The position numbers and the translations under genes were made by a program. 44,823 nt of DNA from Promethearchaeota archaeon (GTDB lineage: Archaea > Asgardarchaeota > Lokiarchaeia > Sigynarchaeales > SOKP01). Of this stretch, positions 8,347 to 18,048 are shown in pieces. The stretch covers positions 1 to 44,823 of the forward strand of contig WJIN01000006.1 of assembly GCA_014730295.1 (NCBI GenBank), in the 5' to 3' direction. The notes under the pieces are model-generated. The model had not been told where the DNA came from. It worked only from the letters and a program-made list of their open reading frames with translations, and ran no database searches. Numbering within the stretch: position 1 is the first letter of the stretch; every line of letters begins with the position of its first letter.

Positions 8347-9846
8347 ATGAGTTTGAATGCTAAAGAAATCCTTAACAACTTTGAAAAAGGAATTATCGAT
8401 TACGATTCTATGAAGAATTCTTTAGTCTATCTACTTGAAAATTCTAAAAACATAAATGATAGGTTAGAATCTATCCAGATTATTAATAAATTATGCATAA
8501 ACACCGACAAAATATTTCAAATTCTTGAAAATAGTTTAATCTCCGATTCAAGTGAAAAAGTTCGAGCTCTTTGCGCGAGAACACTGAAAAATCTCTTTAA
8601 AGAAAAAGCACTCAAGCCACTAAAATGGGCATTAAAAAATGAAAAGGTATTAGAGTGTATAATCTGCATCTTGTCGATGGTAGGAGAAATTAATACAAGG
8701 GAGTCAAAGAAGATCTTGTTGGATAATATTAATATAATTAATAAAAACCATTACAAATATAATTTGAAAGATATCATTGAAGAAGATCTTTATCAAAATT
8801 TCAATAGTGAAGAGCTTGCGGAAAGTCTAATCAATTATTACATTATATCTTCATTGAAACTTAAATTGGGCTATTTAAAGTTTGAAGAAAATGCTAAAGG
8901 AGAGATTATAAAATTAGATCTTTCTGGAATAGACTCTCAAGGGCTAAGTCGTAAAGTATCAAGATCCCTTCAACAAATTCTTTCTCTTTCCTTACTAAAG
9001 CACCTAGACATTAGCAATAATGATTTATTACAATTGGAGATTCGATTTCCAAAAGATAATTATCTTGAAATTATTGATCTAAGTTATAATCGACTACGCT
9101 CTTTACCAGATTCTATTGTACATTTGAAAAACTTAAAAAAGCTCATTTTAAAATCAAATAAACTAAAATCCTTACCAAATTCAATAAATTCCCTCAAATC
9201 ATTAGAAATTTTAATTTTAAGGGATAATAATCTAAACCAGCTTCCTCTATCTATAGGTGCATTAAAAAATTTAAAATTATTAGACCTTTACCATAATAAG
9301 CTGTCACATTTACCAAAAGATTTTGATCAGTTAGATTCTTTAAAGTATTTAGACCTAGGATGGAATCAATTTCAAGCAATACCTATGCCTATTAGAAATC
9401 TGAAAAAATTGGAAAAGCTTAGTATGGTACGAAATAATATATTAAAAATTCCCGATTGGTTTAACGAATTAAAATTATTGAAATATTTTTCAATTTATGA
9501 TAATAATGTGGAGAAAATTCCAAAGGACGTAGGGGAACTCAAATCTTTAGAAGAATTGAACTTTAGGAATAATAATATCAGTAATTTACCTAAAAGTTTG
9601 AAAAACCTTACGAATCTGAGAATTTTAAATTTAAGCTGGAACCAACTAGAATTGCTTCCTGAATGGATTAGCGAGTTAAAATCTTTGGAACAACTTAACC
9701 TATGGAGGAATAATCTAACCGAAATCCCGGAATCAGTAAAAGATTTGAATAATTTGAAATTGCTATATCTAAATTTCAATAATTTTGCTAAACCACCTGG
9801 TTTTCTCAGAGAACTAGAACAAAAAGGCGTTCAAGTCAAAATCTAA
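8347..9846 (+). CDS. HEAT-LRR protein 1
   Basis: 499 residues without a signal peptide. Residues about 1-150 form HEAT-like helical repeats (LENSLISDSSEKVRALCARTL). Residues about 225-495 contain 12 leucine-rich repeats of the 23-residue LxxLxLxxNxLxxLPxxI type. It is one of three tandem paralogues that share the HEAT-like head, the LRR body and a near-identical repeat beginning LNLSWNQ. LRR arrays bind proteins; the partner is unknown. Many Asgard genomes are rich in LRR proteins, some fused to small GTPases, but no GTPase domain is present here. It is probably cytosolic. Confidence 0.85.
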   Translation: MSLNAKEILNNFEKGIIDYDSMKNSLVYLLENSKNINDRLESIQIINKLCINTDKIFQILENSLISDSSEKVRALCARTLKNLFKEKALKPLKWALKNEKVLECIICILSMVGEINTRESKKILLDNINIINKNHYKYNLKDIIEEDLYQNFNSEELAESLINYYIISSLKLKLGYLKFEENAKGEIIKLDLSGIDSQGLSRKVSRSLQQILSLSLLKHLDISNNDLLQLEIRFPKDNYLEIIDLSYNRLRSLPDSIVHLKNLKKLILKSNKLKSLPNSINSLKSLEILILRDNNLNQLPLSIGALKNLKLLDLYHNKLSHLPKDFDQLDSLKYLDLGWNQFQAIPMPIRNLKKLEKLSMVRNNILKIPDWFNELKLLKYFSIYDNNVEKIPKDVGELKSLEELNFRNNNISNLPKSLKNLTNLRILNLSWNQLELLPEWISELKSLEQLNLWRNNLTEIPESVKDLNNLKLLYLNFNNFAKPPGFLRELEQKGVQVKI

Positions 9847-9908
9847 TCTATCTCTAATAAAATACAAATTTAAATGGATTTTAGAATTTAATTACAAGAG
9901 TAAACGAC

Positions 9909-11408
9909 ATGGATTTAAGACCTGATACTATTCTGAAGAATTACAATTCAAATTTATTAAATAAATCAGCAGCTATTCAGCAGCTCATATCTGTAATTGA
10001 AAATAGCAGTAATTTGAATCATAGAATAGAAAGCCTAAAGCTTCTGGTCGAACTACATACCAAAAAAGAGAAAATTTATGAATTAATAGAGAATTTACTC
10101 ATTTCGGATTCGGACTCACGAGTGAGGTGTTTGGCTGCAAAAATTATGAAAGACCATTTTTTAAATAAGGCTTTCAGCGCAATGAAGTGGAGTCTTGCTC
10201 ATGAGACCTCTATCAATTGTTTGATCACGATTATTAAAGCACTAGGAGAAATAAACAATGATGAAGCTATGGATTTATTACATACCGATCTACAGAAAGT
10301 AGAATCTTCATCGTTCAAAACACATATAAATAAATACTTAGAAAAAAATCCAGATCTATATCAAAATGGGAGAGAGATTGCTGAAATTCTTAATAATTAT
10401 TATATCCTAACATTTTTGGAAAAAAAATTTGATAAGATACTTTATACTTTGAAAAAGGGAAAAATAATTGAACTTGATTTGTCTAATATCGGCAGCCATG
10501 TATTTGAATATAATATGCTTAATTATTTGCCCGATTTTGTTTGTAAATTAAAATCACTGAGAAAATTAGATCTCAAGTTCAATCGAATAAGGAAATGTCC
10601 AAATACCATAAAAAATCTCAAAAAGTTAAAATTCTTAGATGTTAGTTATAATAAATTAAAGAAGATCCCTCAAGAGATTCGATATCTTCATGAATTGGAA
10701 TATCTAAACATAAAAAATAATAATTTAAAAGAATTACCATCAACCATAGGAGATTTAGTTAGTTTAATAATCTTTAATTTGCGGTCCAATAACTTGATTG
10801 AAATACCCGCCACAATTGGCTCCCTATTTAACTTAAAAGAGCTAATCTTACATGGGAATCAGATTAGAGGATTACCCGCGAATCTAGGAAATTTAAAAAA
10901 CCTAGAACTCTTGGATTTAGGTTCTAATAACTTCCAACATATCCCAGATGCGATTCAGAAATTAAAAAATTTGAAGAGACTGGGATTAGGTGGTAATAAA
11001 CTCATTGATGTACCATATTGGATTGGTAATTTGACTTCACTTAGAGAATTACACTTATATGACAATATTATAGATAAATTACCAGAATCAATATCAAAAT
11101 TGAAATCCTTGGAGGAATTAACTTTATGGAATAATAATTTGAAAACCCTTCCAAAATCTTTTACTAGCTTAAAATCATTGCAACGACTTAATTTAAGCTG
11201 GAACCAAATAGAAACGCTTCCAGAATGGATCTCAGAAATTAAATCCTTAGAAATTTTAAGCTTATGGGGAAATAATTTGGAGGGAATTCCCGCTTCACTT
11301 GAGAAATTAAAAAATCTAAGAATCTTGGATTTAAATTTTAATGAAAATATTAAAATTCCTTCAAATCTGGCAAATTTAAAGAAAAATGGACTAATAATCT
11401 ATAAATAA
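9909..11408 (+). CDS. HEAT-LRR protein 2
   Basis: 499 residues, the same length as the preceding paralogue. The HEAT-like head (ENLLISDSDSRVRCLAAKIMKDHF) covers about residues 1-150, and 12 LRRs run from about residue 215 to 490. One repeat, LNLSWNQIETLPEWISEIKS, is nearly the same as LNLSWNQLELLPEWISELKS in protein 1, which shows recent duplication or gene conversion in this array. The gene starts 62 bases after protein 1 and ends 9 bases before protein 3, so at least the last two are probably cotranscribed. The binding partner is unknown. Confidence 0.85.
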   Translation: MDLRPDTILKNYNSNLLNKSAAIQQLISVIENSSNLNHRIESLKLLVELHTKKEKIYELIENLLISDSDSRVRCLAAKIMKDHFLNKAFSAMKWSLAHETSINCLITIIKALGEINNDEAMDLLHTDLQKVESSSFKTHINKYLEKNPDLYQNGREIAEILNNYYILTFLEKKFDKILYTLKKGKIIELDLSNIGSHVFEYNMLNYLPDFVCKLKSLRKLDLKFNRIRKCPNTIKNLKKLKFLDVSYNKLKKIPQEIRYLHELEYLNIKNNNLKELPSTIGDLVSLIIFNLRSNNLIEIPATIGSLFNLKELILHGNQIRGLPANLGNLKNLELLDLGSNNFQHIPDAIQKLKNLKRLGLGGNKLIDVPYWIGNLTSLRELHLYDNIIDKLPESISKLKSLEELTLWNNNLKTLPKSFTSLKSLQRLNLSWNQIETLPEWISEIKSLEILSLWGNNLEGIPASLEKLKNLRILDLNFNENIKIPSNLANLKKNGLIIYK

Positions 11409-11417
11409 TGTGATAAA

Positions 11418-12776
11418 ATGAGAAACAAAATTGGCGAAATATATCATAAACTAAAACATAATATAATTGATAAGGATGTCGCGATTGACCAAATTATTTC
11501 AATTATTGATCATATTCAGAATCACAAAGAAAGATATGAGGCAATTAAAACATTAGCAACATTGGATATTAAACACGATGAGTTATTTCCATTATTGGAG
11601 AGTTTATTACTATCGGATTCAAATGAAAAAATAAGAATCCACGCTGCGAAGATCATAAAGAATGACTTTTTACATCTCGCTTACAAACCCATGAAATGGG
11701 CATTAGCGCATGAAAGCTCTCCCGCAGTATTGGAGCAAATTCATGAGGCTCTCATGAGAATTTTAAAACATCAAAAATTTTCCAAATCTTCAGATATCAG
11801 AAAATTTTTAATTAGAGAACTAGATGATATTGAAAATAAAGAAATTCGCGTAAGTTTCAAAATTCTTAAAGAAAAACAAGGAATAGAAAGTTTCTCGAAT
11901 CAAGACCTCATAAATATTTTATTAAATTATTACACTTTAATATATTTGGAAAAAACGTATTGGAGAATACATTATTCCTTGGAAAATTTTAAGATTACAA
12001 AACTAGATTTCATTTTCAAGGGATTAACAAAATTTCCAGACGCTATTAAATATTTAACATCCTTAAAATCTTTGATTTTCAGGTATAATCAAATATCAGA
12101 ATTACCAGAATGGATTGGAGACTTAGAATCTCTTGAGGTATTGAATTTTAATGTAAATGAAATTTCTTCACTCCCCAATTCGATTGGGAATTTAGGAAAT
12201 CTCGAGGAATTGTATCTATGGAAAAATAATCTTAAAAAGTTGCCCTCTTCTGTTGGATCTTTGAAATCTCTCAGGAAACTTAACCTAAGATTGAATTATA
12301 TTTCTTATCTCCCCATCTCTATAGGAAATATGAGCTCCTTAAAAGAACTTAACCTTCATGATAATAAATTACAATATCTCCCCGATTCAATCGGCCAATT
12401 AAAATCACTACAGAAATTAAATCTGAGTTGGAATTTATTAGAGCAAATTCCAACTACTATTGGTAATTTAGACTCATTAGAAAGTCTTGATCTAGGAAAA
12501 AATGAGTTAGAAACATTACCCGATACTATTGGCAATCTCACCACACTAAAAAATCTTAATCTTAGTGAAAATCGATTAAAGCAGCTTCCCACCAGTATCG
12601 TAGATTTACAAAATTTAGAATATCTCAATCTTACAAGAAATAATTTAATTTCCCTGCCAAAAAATTTAGATTCTTTGCCAAACCTCAAAGAATTATATGT
12701 AGGAGAAAACCAAATAGATTCTTTCTCTACAAAAATTAAAAATTTGGAACATATTGGAGTCAAAATATTTTTTTGA
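11418..12776 (+). CDS. HEAT-LRR protein 3
   Basis: 452 residues. The HEAT-like head carries the family signature (LLLSDSNEKIRIHAAKIIK, then KPMKWALAHE), and about 10 LRRs follow from residue 210. It is two repeats shorter than its two upstream neighbours, as expected if repeats are gained and lost. The start ATG at 11418 is 9 bases after the previous stop. It is convergent with the DNA ligase gene. No enzymatic motif is visible. Confidence 0.85.
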   Translation: MRNKIGEIYHKLKHNIIDKDVAIDQIISIIDHIQNHKERYEAIKTLATLDIKHDELFPLLESLLLSDSNEKIRIHAAKIIKNDFLHLAYKPMKWALAHESSPAVLEQIHEALMRILKHQKFSKSSDIRKFLIRELDDIENKEIRVSFKILKEKQGIESFSNQDLINILLNYYTLIYLEKTYWRIHYSLENFKITKLDFIFKGLTKFPDAIKYLTSLKSLIFRYNQISELPEWIGDLESLEVLNFNVNEISSLPNSIGNLGNLEELYLWKNNLKKLPSSVGSLKSLRKLNLRLNYISYLPISIGNMSSLKELNLHDNKLQYLPDSIGQLKSLQKLNLSWNLLEQIPTTIGNLDSLESLDLGKNELETLPDTIGNLTTLKNLNLSENRLKQLPTSIVDLQNLEYLNLTRNNLISLPKNLDSLPNLKELYVGENQIDSFSTKIKNLEHIGVKIFF

Positions 12777-12821
12777 TGGTTTTATCAGACTTACGTAGAA
12801 TTAGAATTATAAACGAGGGAT

Positions 12822-14579
12822 TCATTGGGTTTCATAAAGGTTTTCAATTTCCCTAACGGTAGTTACGTCCCTAGGACCTTTATCATTTCGGAATCTCTGA
12901 AATACGGGAAATCTCATTGAATATCCTAATGAGGAAAATTTTTCACTCAAAGTGATTTCATCCCCAATTATTTCAATTACTACCTCTGGTTTTAACCAAG
13001 TATCAGGCTCATCCTCACAGATCACATTATTCGGTTTCTTTGATACCTCATATTGTTTCATATCTTCCATTAGATTATTCATTATTTCATCAGTCCAACC
13101 AGAGGCAATTCTCGTAAAGGCAGTATATTGATCATGTTTAGGTTCATAAACCGCCCCGATATATGTTCCATATACTCCCGACCTTCTTCCACGACCATAA
13201 AATGCGCCAACTAATACAACATCGATAGTATCTTTTAGTTTTCCCCCTTCTAATCCTTTCAATTTTATCCATAAGAATCCTCTATTTCCTGCTTGATATA
13301 TAGAATCATCTTTCATTGATTTAGCAATAATCCCTTCAGTTCCTTGTTCTCGAGCTTCATTAAAAAATTCAAGTAATTCTTCCGTTGAGTTTATAAGTTT
13401 GGACTTTACCAATTTCAACTCATCACATTCTTCTATGATATTTTCTAATTTTGCTCGCCTTTTTGGAAGAATTTTGTCTATATATTCTTCCTCATCTAAT
13501 TTCAACAATTCGAATAAAAAGAGACAAACCGGGATTTCTTTTAGAGTTTCTCTAACTTCATATTTTCTTCTTCGCTTACTTAATACTTGAAAAGGAAGCA
13601 TTTTCTCATAAAATGTGTCCATAGCAACAACTTCGCCTTCTAAAATCACGTTCTCAGCTTTGATATTACTCCTTATTATTTCACAGACATCAGGGTATTG
13701 TTCTGAGATTTCAAGTAATCTTCTCGAAAATAACGTTATTTCATCTCCTTGCTTGTGAATTTGTAATCTCTCCCCGTCTAATTTATATTCTGCTATAAAG
13801 GGTTTACCTAATCGTTCTATTATTTCTCCATATGGCACTCGTGAAGCGAGCATCATTCGTATGGGAACTCCATATGAGATCTTTATTTTTTTAACCTCTT
13901 CTAACCCTTTTTCAGCCAGGATTCTCGTTATATCTCCCAAATCTGGATGAAGATTATATCCTTTTTCTATTATGTCTCTATTTTCCTTATCTCCCGTAAA
14001 TCCAATTGCTAGCCCATCTATAATTGTTTGGGTAGATACTCCTACCCGTAAAGTTGAGGTAATAATTCTTAGAAGATATTTCGTTTCTAAAGGACTAATT
14101 TTGCTTATGAGCCCTCTCAAAATTCCTAATTTGGTATCATGAGAACCAGATCCTTCGGTAACGGCAATCTTTTTAAGTTCTGAATAAAGTTGAGAAATTT
14201 CAATTGACCCCGTTTTCTGATTAGATTCCGAATTAAAATCAAATAGAGACTTTTGTTTTTTACTATCAGAAAGAATTCTTTCCGCAGTGAGACCGATATC
14301 TCCTTTTTTTACCAATATATTTCTAATTTTTTTTGGATCTATCCCCGAATGAATGGATAATGCTTCTATAATCATTTTTTCAGCAAGTCCCATCTTTGGA
14401 AATTGCTTTATATTGGATACAAGATGGCCTTGGAGTAGATACATTATCTTTTCTAAATCTTGATATTCCGCATTTTTTTCTAACTCTTGAAAAAAATTTG
14501 ATAATATCTCAATCATCTCAAGACGTTTCGTGGTGCCTTCTAATTCGGAAAATAGTTGAGCGAGTCTCTTGAACTTCAT
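12822..14579 (-). CDS. lig: ATP-dependent DNA ligase
   Basis: 585 residues, the normal size for archaeal replicative ligases. The N-terminal DNA-binding domain (about 1-230) is followed by the nucleotidyltransferase core. The adenylated lysine is Lys266 in motif I, EYKLDGER. Further motifs are RRLLEISEQYPD (III), ILEGEVVA, GTEGIIAK (IV) and WIKLK (V). The OB-fold carries FYGRGRRSGVYG. It seals nicks in replication and repair, in the cytoplasm. It lies 93 bases downstream of the gelsolin-like gene on the same strand, and the two may be cotranscribed, although no functional link is known. Confidence 0.96.
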   Translation of the reverse strand: MKFKRLAQLFSELEGTTKRLEMIEILSNFFQELEKNAEYQDLEKIMYLLQGHLVSNIKQFPKMGLAEKMIIEALSIHSGIDPKKIRNILVKKGDIGLTAERILSDSKKQKSLFDFNSESNQKTGSIEISQLYSELKKIAVTEGSGSHDTKLGILRGLISKISPLETKYLLRIITSTLRVGVSTQTIIDGLAIGFTGDKENRDIIEKGYNLHPDLGDITRILAEKGLEEVKKIKISYGVPIRMMLASRVPYGEIIERLGKPFIAEYKLDGERLQIHKQGDEITLFSRRLLEISEQYPDVCEIIRSNIKAENVILEGEVVAMDTFYEKMLPFQVLSKRRRKYEVRETLKEIPVCLFLFELLKLDEEEYIDKILPKRRAKLENIIEECDELKLVKSKLINSTEELLEFFNEAREQGTEGIIAKSMKDDSIYQAGNRGFLWIKLKGLEGGKLKDTIDVVLVGAFYGRGRRSGVYGTYIGAVYEPKHDQYTAFTRIASGWTDEIMNNLMEDMKQYEVSKKPNNVICEDEPDTWLKPEVVIEIIGDEITLSEKFSSLGYSMRFPVFQRFRNDKGPRDVTTVREIENLYETQ

Positions 14580-14672
14580 ATCTCTCAGTTGAAAGTATTA
14601 AGTAAAACTATAAAACCTTATCTTCTTTTGAGATAGAAATGGAAAAAAAATGAGAAAAAAATTTGGGTTTAC

Positions 14673-15497
14673 CTATTTTAATAATTTGTTAAGCTCGACA
14701 AACCTTTTCTGGATAGCAGTCTTAATGTCTTTTGAAATTCCAGAAAATGAGCCAGAACTAAATTTTAAATTTCCATCTGAAATGGAGAACGTACATATTG
14801 GACCATCCATCATCTCTACTGAATATGTATCATTATCCTTTTTGGATATCCAAATATCATCGTAATGGTCTAATATTGCAACCATAACAAACGCGATTTT
14901 TGCCTGCGTTGTTGAGTCTTGCGCTTCAGTTTTCTTTGCCTCTGCTTTTGGTGCTGTCGGTTCTTTTGGTGCTGTGGTTGTTTTGATTTCTGGTTCAAGT
15001 CTGGGTTTTGGTTTCGGTTTGGGTTCGGGTTCAGTCTTGGGCTCTGGTTTTGAAGATTGTGCCTCTTGAGGTTTCGGTTTTGGTTTTGGTGCTCCCCTCG
15101 CTGCGGAAGGTGCTCCTGCTTCCATATCAAATGTAATTGCATAGTTATCCAATTTCTTGTGCTTTTTGTCAAGTAATTCTTGTAATTCCTCGTTCAATTC
15201 TGTTTCTTCCTGCACTCTACCTACTTTTCGTGCATCAATTTCTTTTAATTGTTTTACATCTCTACCTATTATACTTTTCCCAATGGTATATCCGTGTCCC
15301 TTCAATGATTCTGCTTGTCGTAATGCAGTTCTTCTTGCCACGAGTCCTTGCTTTTGCCCGTGCCATAGATAGACTGCCATCGTCGATTCATCAAGAACAA
15401 TTATAGAGCGGTCGGGCTGAAGCTGATCCTTACTCCAATCAATCGGTTCTATAACGCCGCCTTCTAAAACGTTAAACATTATGCCATAGTCTGTCAT
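14673..15497 (-). CDS. Gelsolin-like domain protein with Lys-Pro linker
   Basis: 274 residues in three parts. Residues about 1-125 resemble a single gelsolin/villin-type domain: an acidic strand (SIIVLDEST), the core AVYLWHGQKQGLVARRTALR matching the gelsolin xIYVWxGxxAxxxEKxxAL pattern, and then a helix. Residues about 130-195 are a low-complexity linker of alternating Lys-Pro-Glu. Residues about 200-274 form a small alpha/beta domain I do not recognise. Gelsolin-family proteins bind and remodel actin, and Asgard archaea have actins and gelsolin-like proteins. Actin binding here is inference; calcium-binding acidic residues were not mapped. The start is the ATG at 15497. DNA ligase follows. 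Confidence 0.62.
   Translation of the reverse strand: MTDYGIMFNVLEGGVIEPIDWSKDQLQPDRSIIVLDESTMAVYLWHGQKQGLVARRTALRQAESLKGHGYTIGKSIIGRDVKQLKEIDARKVGRVQEETELNEELQELLDKKHKKLDNYAITFDMEAGAPSAARGAPKPKPKPQEAQSSKPEPKTEPEPKPKPKPRLEPEIKTTTAPKEPTAPKAEAKKTEAQDSTTQAKIAFVMVAILDHYDDIWISKKDNDTYSVEMMDGPICTFSISDGNLKFSSGSFSGISKDIKTAIQKRFVELNKLLK
14998..15104 (-). repeat. Low-complexity Lys-Pro/Glu-Pro coding repeat
   Basis: Degenerate hexamer-like repeats (GGTTTTGGTTTCGGTTTGGG on the plus strand) encode alternating KP and EP dipeptides in the linker of the gelsolin-like protein. The stretch is prone to slippage and creates false antisense ORFs. Confidence 0.75.
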
Positions 15498-15639
15498 CTT
15501 TTTATCTTTTTTCTGTATGGTGTTTATAATTTAATTTAACTAGATGTATTTATAAATTAAATAAAAATAAAGCAATTTAAAAATTAAGTTTTTTACCAAA
15601 AAAATACACAAAATCAAAAATTTCAAAATTCTTGAAAGA

Positions 15640-15658
15640 TTTAAATATATTATAAATT
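15640..15658 (+). promoter_or_regulatory. TATA region of the his genes
   Basis: The stretch TTTAAATATATTATAAATT lies about 30-47 bases before the hisG start. It fits an archaeal TATA box with a very short leader. Position-based call. Confidence 0.4.
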
Positions 15659-15686
15659 ACGAAAACTATAAACAAGGTTATAAACA

Positions 15687-16679
15687 GTGAATCAATCCGA
15701 AAAAATGCTCAAGCTTACAATCCCAAAAGGAAGCTTACAATCAGACGTTACTTCCTTTTTTGAACAGGCTGGACTTAAATTACGATTCTCATCTAGTCGT
15801 GATTATAGGCCCTCAATTAATGATCCTGAAATTTATATTAAATTACTTCGCCCACAAGAAATTCCAAATTATTTAATAGGTGAGGATGAATTTGATTTAG
15901 GAATCAGTGGAAAAGACTGGGTGAAGGAAACGAACGCAGATGTAGAGGAAATACTGGATTTAGAAATTGGAGGTGTTCGAATCGTATTTTGTCTTCCCAA
16001 TACATGGGAAAATGTTGAATCTATTGATGATATTTTGAAAGAATTCCACAAAGATAATAAAACGTTTAGGATATCTACAGAATATCTCACCTTATCACTG
16101 GATTATATTGGTAATAATAAAACATACAAGGAATTATACGGTGATAAAGCTCCTCTAGTAATTACACCCTGGAGAACATGGGGTGAAAATGAAAAAGTCA
16201 AAATTTTCTTATCATTTGGCGCTACTGAGGCAAAACCTCCCGAAGAAGTTGATGCGATAATTGATAATACCCAGACGGGTTCTACATTACGAGCAAATAA
16301 TTTAAAAATTGTAGACGTTATCGATAGGTCAACTGCGCTCCTTATCGCAAATAAAAATGCGATGGAAGATGAATGGAAACGAGAAAAAATCAAAGATTTA
16401 AAGGTGCTACTAATGGGAGTGATAGAGGCATCAAAAAAGCTCCATATCTTTATGAACGTAAAAAAGGAGAATTTAGAAAAAATTCTTTCAAAATTACCGG
16501 CATTAAAACGACCGACAGTATCAGAGTTGGCTGGAGATAATAATAATGGATGGTGCGCAATCAACACTATCATCAAGAAGGAAGAGTTTCTGAATCTAAT
16601 TCCCATATTAAGAAAATATGCTCAAGGTTTAGTAGTTCACGAGCCACGACAAATCCTCCCCTTAGAAAAAATAAAATAA
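15687..16679 (+). CDS. hisG: ATP phosphoribosyltransferase, long form
   Basis: Catalyses the first step of histidine synthesis, ATP plus PRPP to phosphoribosyl-ATP. It has 330 residues, the long form with a C-terminal regulatory ACT-like domain (about 230-330), so histidine feedback is expected. The N-terminus LTIPKGSL and the PRPP loop DNTQTGSTLRANNLKIVD are diagnostic. The start is GTG 15687; an ATG at 15705, six codons on, is the alternative and sits directly before the conserved LKLTIPKG. hisD follows after 11 bases and hisC after that, forming a partial his operon. Confidence 0.94.
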   Translation: MNQSEKMLKLTIPKGSLQSDVTSFFEQAGLKLRFSSSRDYRPSINDPEIYIKLLRPQEIPNYLIGEDEFDLGISGKDWVKETNADVEEILDLEIGGVRIVFCLPNTWENVESIDDILKEFHKDNKTFRISTEYLTLSLDYIGNNKTYKELYGDKAPLVITPWRTWGENEKVKIFLSFGATEAKPPEEVDAIIDNTQTGSTLRANNLKIVDVIDRSTALLIANKNAMEDEWKREKIKDLKVLLMGVIEASKKLHIFMNVKKENLEKILSKLPALKRPTVSELAGDNNNGWCAINTIIKKEEFLNLIPILRKYAQGLVVHEPRQILPLEKIK

Positions 16680-16690
16680 ACCAAATATAA

Positions 16691-18001
16691 ATGGGTTTTA
16701 TGGTAAATATTCGAACGATTAATTCCAGTGAAATTACAGAAGAAAATGTGGAAGAATTCATTCCTAGAACTTCTTCTAAGTTAAAAGATCTTCAGTATGA
16801 TGTGATGGAAATAGTAAATGAGGTTATTATCAATGGGGATCAAGCTCTAATAGACTTCACAGAGAAATTCGATAAAGTCTCCTTGAAAAAAGGAGATATA
16901 ATGGTGACTAAAGAAGAGATTGAAGAAGCATATGAGAATATTGATAATGATTTGCTTGAAGCCCTAAGATTTGCTAAGAAAAACTTGATCACGTTCCATG
17001 AGGCTCAAGTACGTGAAGAGTGGTATATTGATATCATCGATGGTGTTAAAGCGGGACAAGTCGCACGTCCGATTGACTCTGTTGGATTATATATCCCGGG
17101 AGGAAAAGCAATATATCCAAGTACTGTATTAATGGCCGCAGCTCCGGCAAAAGTGGCGGGAGTGAAAGATATCATCTTGTGTTCTCCTCCGCAACAAAAT
17201 GGCACAATAGCCTTCGAGATAATTGTTGCAGCAAATGAGTTTGGAATTGATAAAATGTTTAAGGTTGGAGGTGTCCAAGCGATAGCAGCTATGGCACATG
17301 GAACGGAAACTATCCCAAAAGTCTTAAAGGTAGTTGGTCCGGGGAATAAGTGGGTTAATGCCGCTAAGCAATTACTCTCTAATATCATTGCGATAGATAA
17401 TCCCGCGGGTCCCTCTGAAATTATGATTATTGCAGATAACAGTGCAAATTATGAATATGTTCTGATCGATTTAATCTCTCAATTAGAACATGATCCCGAT
17501 AACATGGCTGCAATTATTACTGATTCAGAGGATCTATTGGAAAAAATTGAACAACATTTGGATTTGTATATTCAAAATTCTAAAAGAAAAGAAATCATAG
17601 AATCGGCTATAAATAATTCCCTACTAATAAGGGCGGAGAATATGGAGGAATGCATACGAGTAAGTAATATAATAGCTCCTGAACATGTGGAAATTCTTAC
17701 TACAAACCCTAAACAGATACTTAAGAAAATTAATAATGCGGGGGCGATTTTCTTAGGTTCCAATTCACCTGTTCCCTTAGGGGATTATTCAGCAGGTACC
17801 AATCACATTCTTCCCACAGGAGGGTATGCGAAAACGTACTCTGGACTTAATACTCTGGATTTTATTAAATTGATTGATGTGTTAGAATGCTCCGGTAAAG
17901 GTCTTAAAAATTTGAGTAGTTCAGCAATGAAAATCGCGGAATATGAAAAATTGTTTGCACATCGCGAATCTATCCAAAAACGGTTAGAAGATAAATCTTA
18001 A
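16691..18001 (+). CDS. hisD: Histidinol dehydrogenase
   Basis: Zinc enzyme that carries out the last two oxidations of histidine synthesis, histidinol to histidine with NAD. The 436 residues match the family. Diagnostic stretches are GLYIPGGKAIYPSTVLM, VGPGNKWVNAAK, NPAGPSEIMIIAD, SQLEHDPD, APEHVEI and GTNHILPTGGYAKTYSG, which include the catalytic Glu-His pair and zinc ligands. The start may be ATG 16691 or the ATG at 16700. It lies between hisG and hisC. Confidence 0.96.
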   Translation: MGFMVNIRTINSSEITEENVEEFIPRTSSKLKDLQYDVMEIVNEVIINGDQALIDFTEKFDKVSLKKGDIMVTKEEIEEAYENIDNDLLEALRFAKKNLITFHEAQVREEWYIDIIDGVKAGQVARPIDSVGLYIPGGKAIYPSTVLMAAAPAKVAGVKDIILCSPPQQNGTIAFEIIVAANEFGIDKMFKVGGVQAIAAMAHGTETIPKVLKVVGPGNKWVNAAKQLLSNIIAIDNPAGPSEIMIIADNSANYEYVLIDLISQLEHDPDNMAAIITDSEDLLEKIEQHLDLYIQNSKRKEIIESAINNSLLIRAENMEECIRVSNIIAPEHVEILTTNPKQILKKINNAGAIFLGSNSPVPLGDYSAGTNHILPTGGYAKTYSGLNTLDFIKLIDVLECSGKGLKNLSSSAMKIAEYEKLFAHRESIQKRLEDKS

Positions 18002-18048
18002 AACGATTCTTATTTAATTTTTGCTTAATTTTATTATATGATTAGTTT

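Noticed and set aside
8347..12776. CRISPR-like or satellite DNA repeats
   Set aside because: The periodicity of about 69 bases comes from codons of 23-residue LRR units, with degenerate DNA and no spacers.
14870..15172. Gln/Asn/Pro-rich ORF inside the gelsolin-like gene
   Set aside because: It is an out-of-frame reading of the Lys-Pro coding repeat; composition alone explains it.
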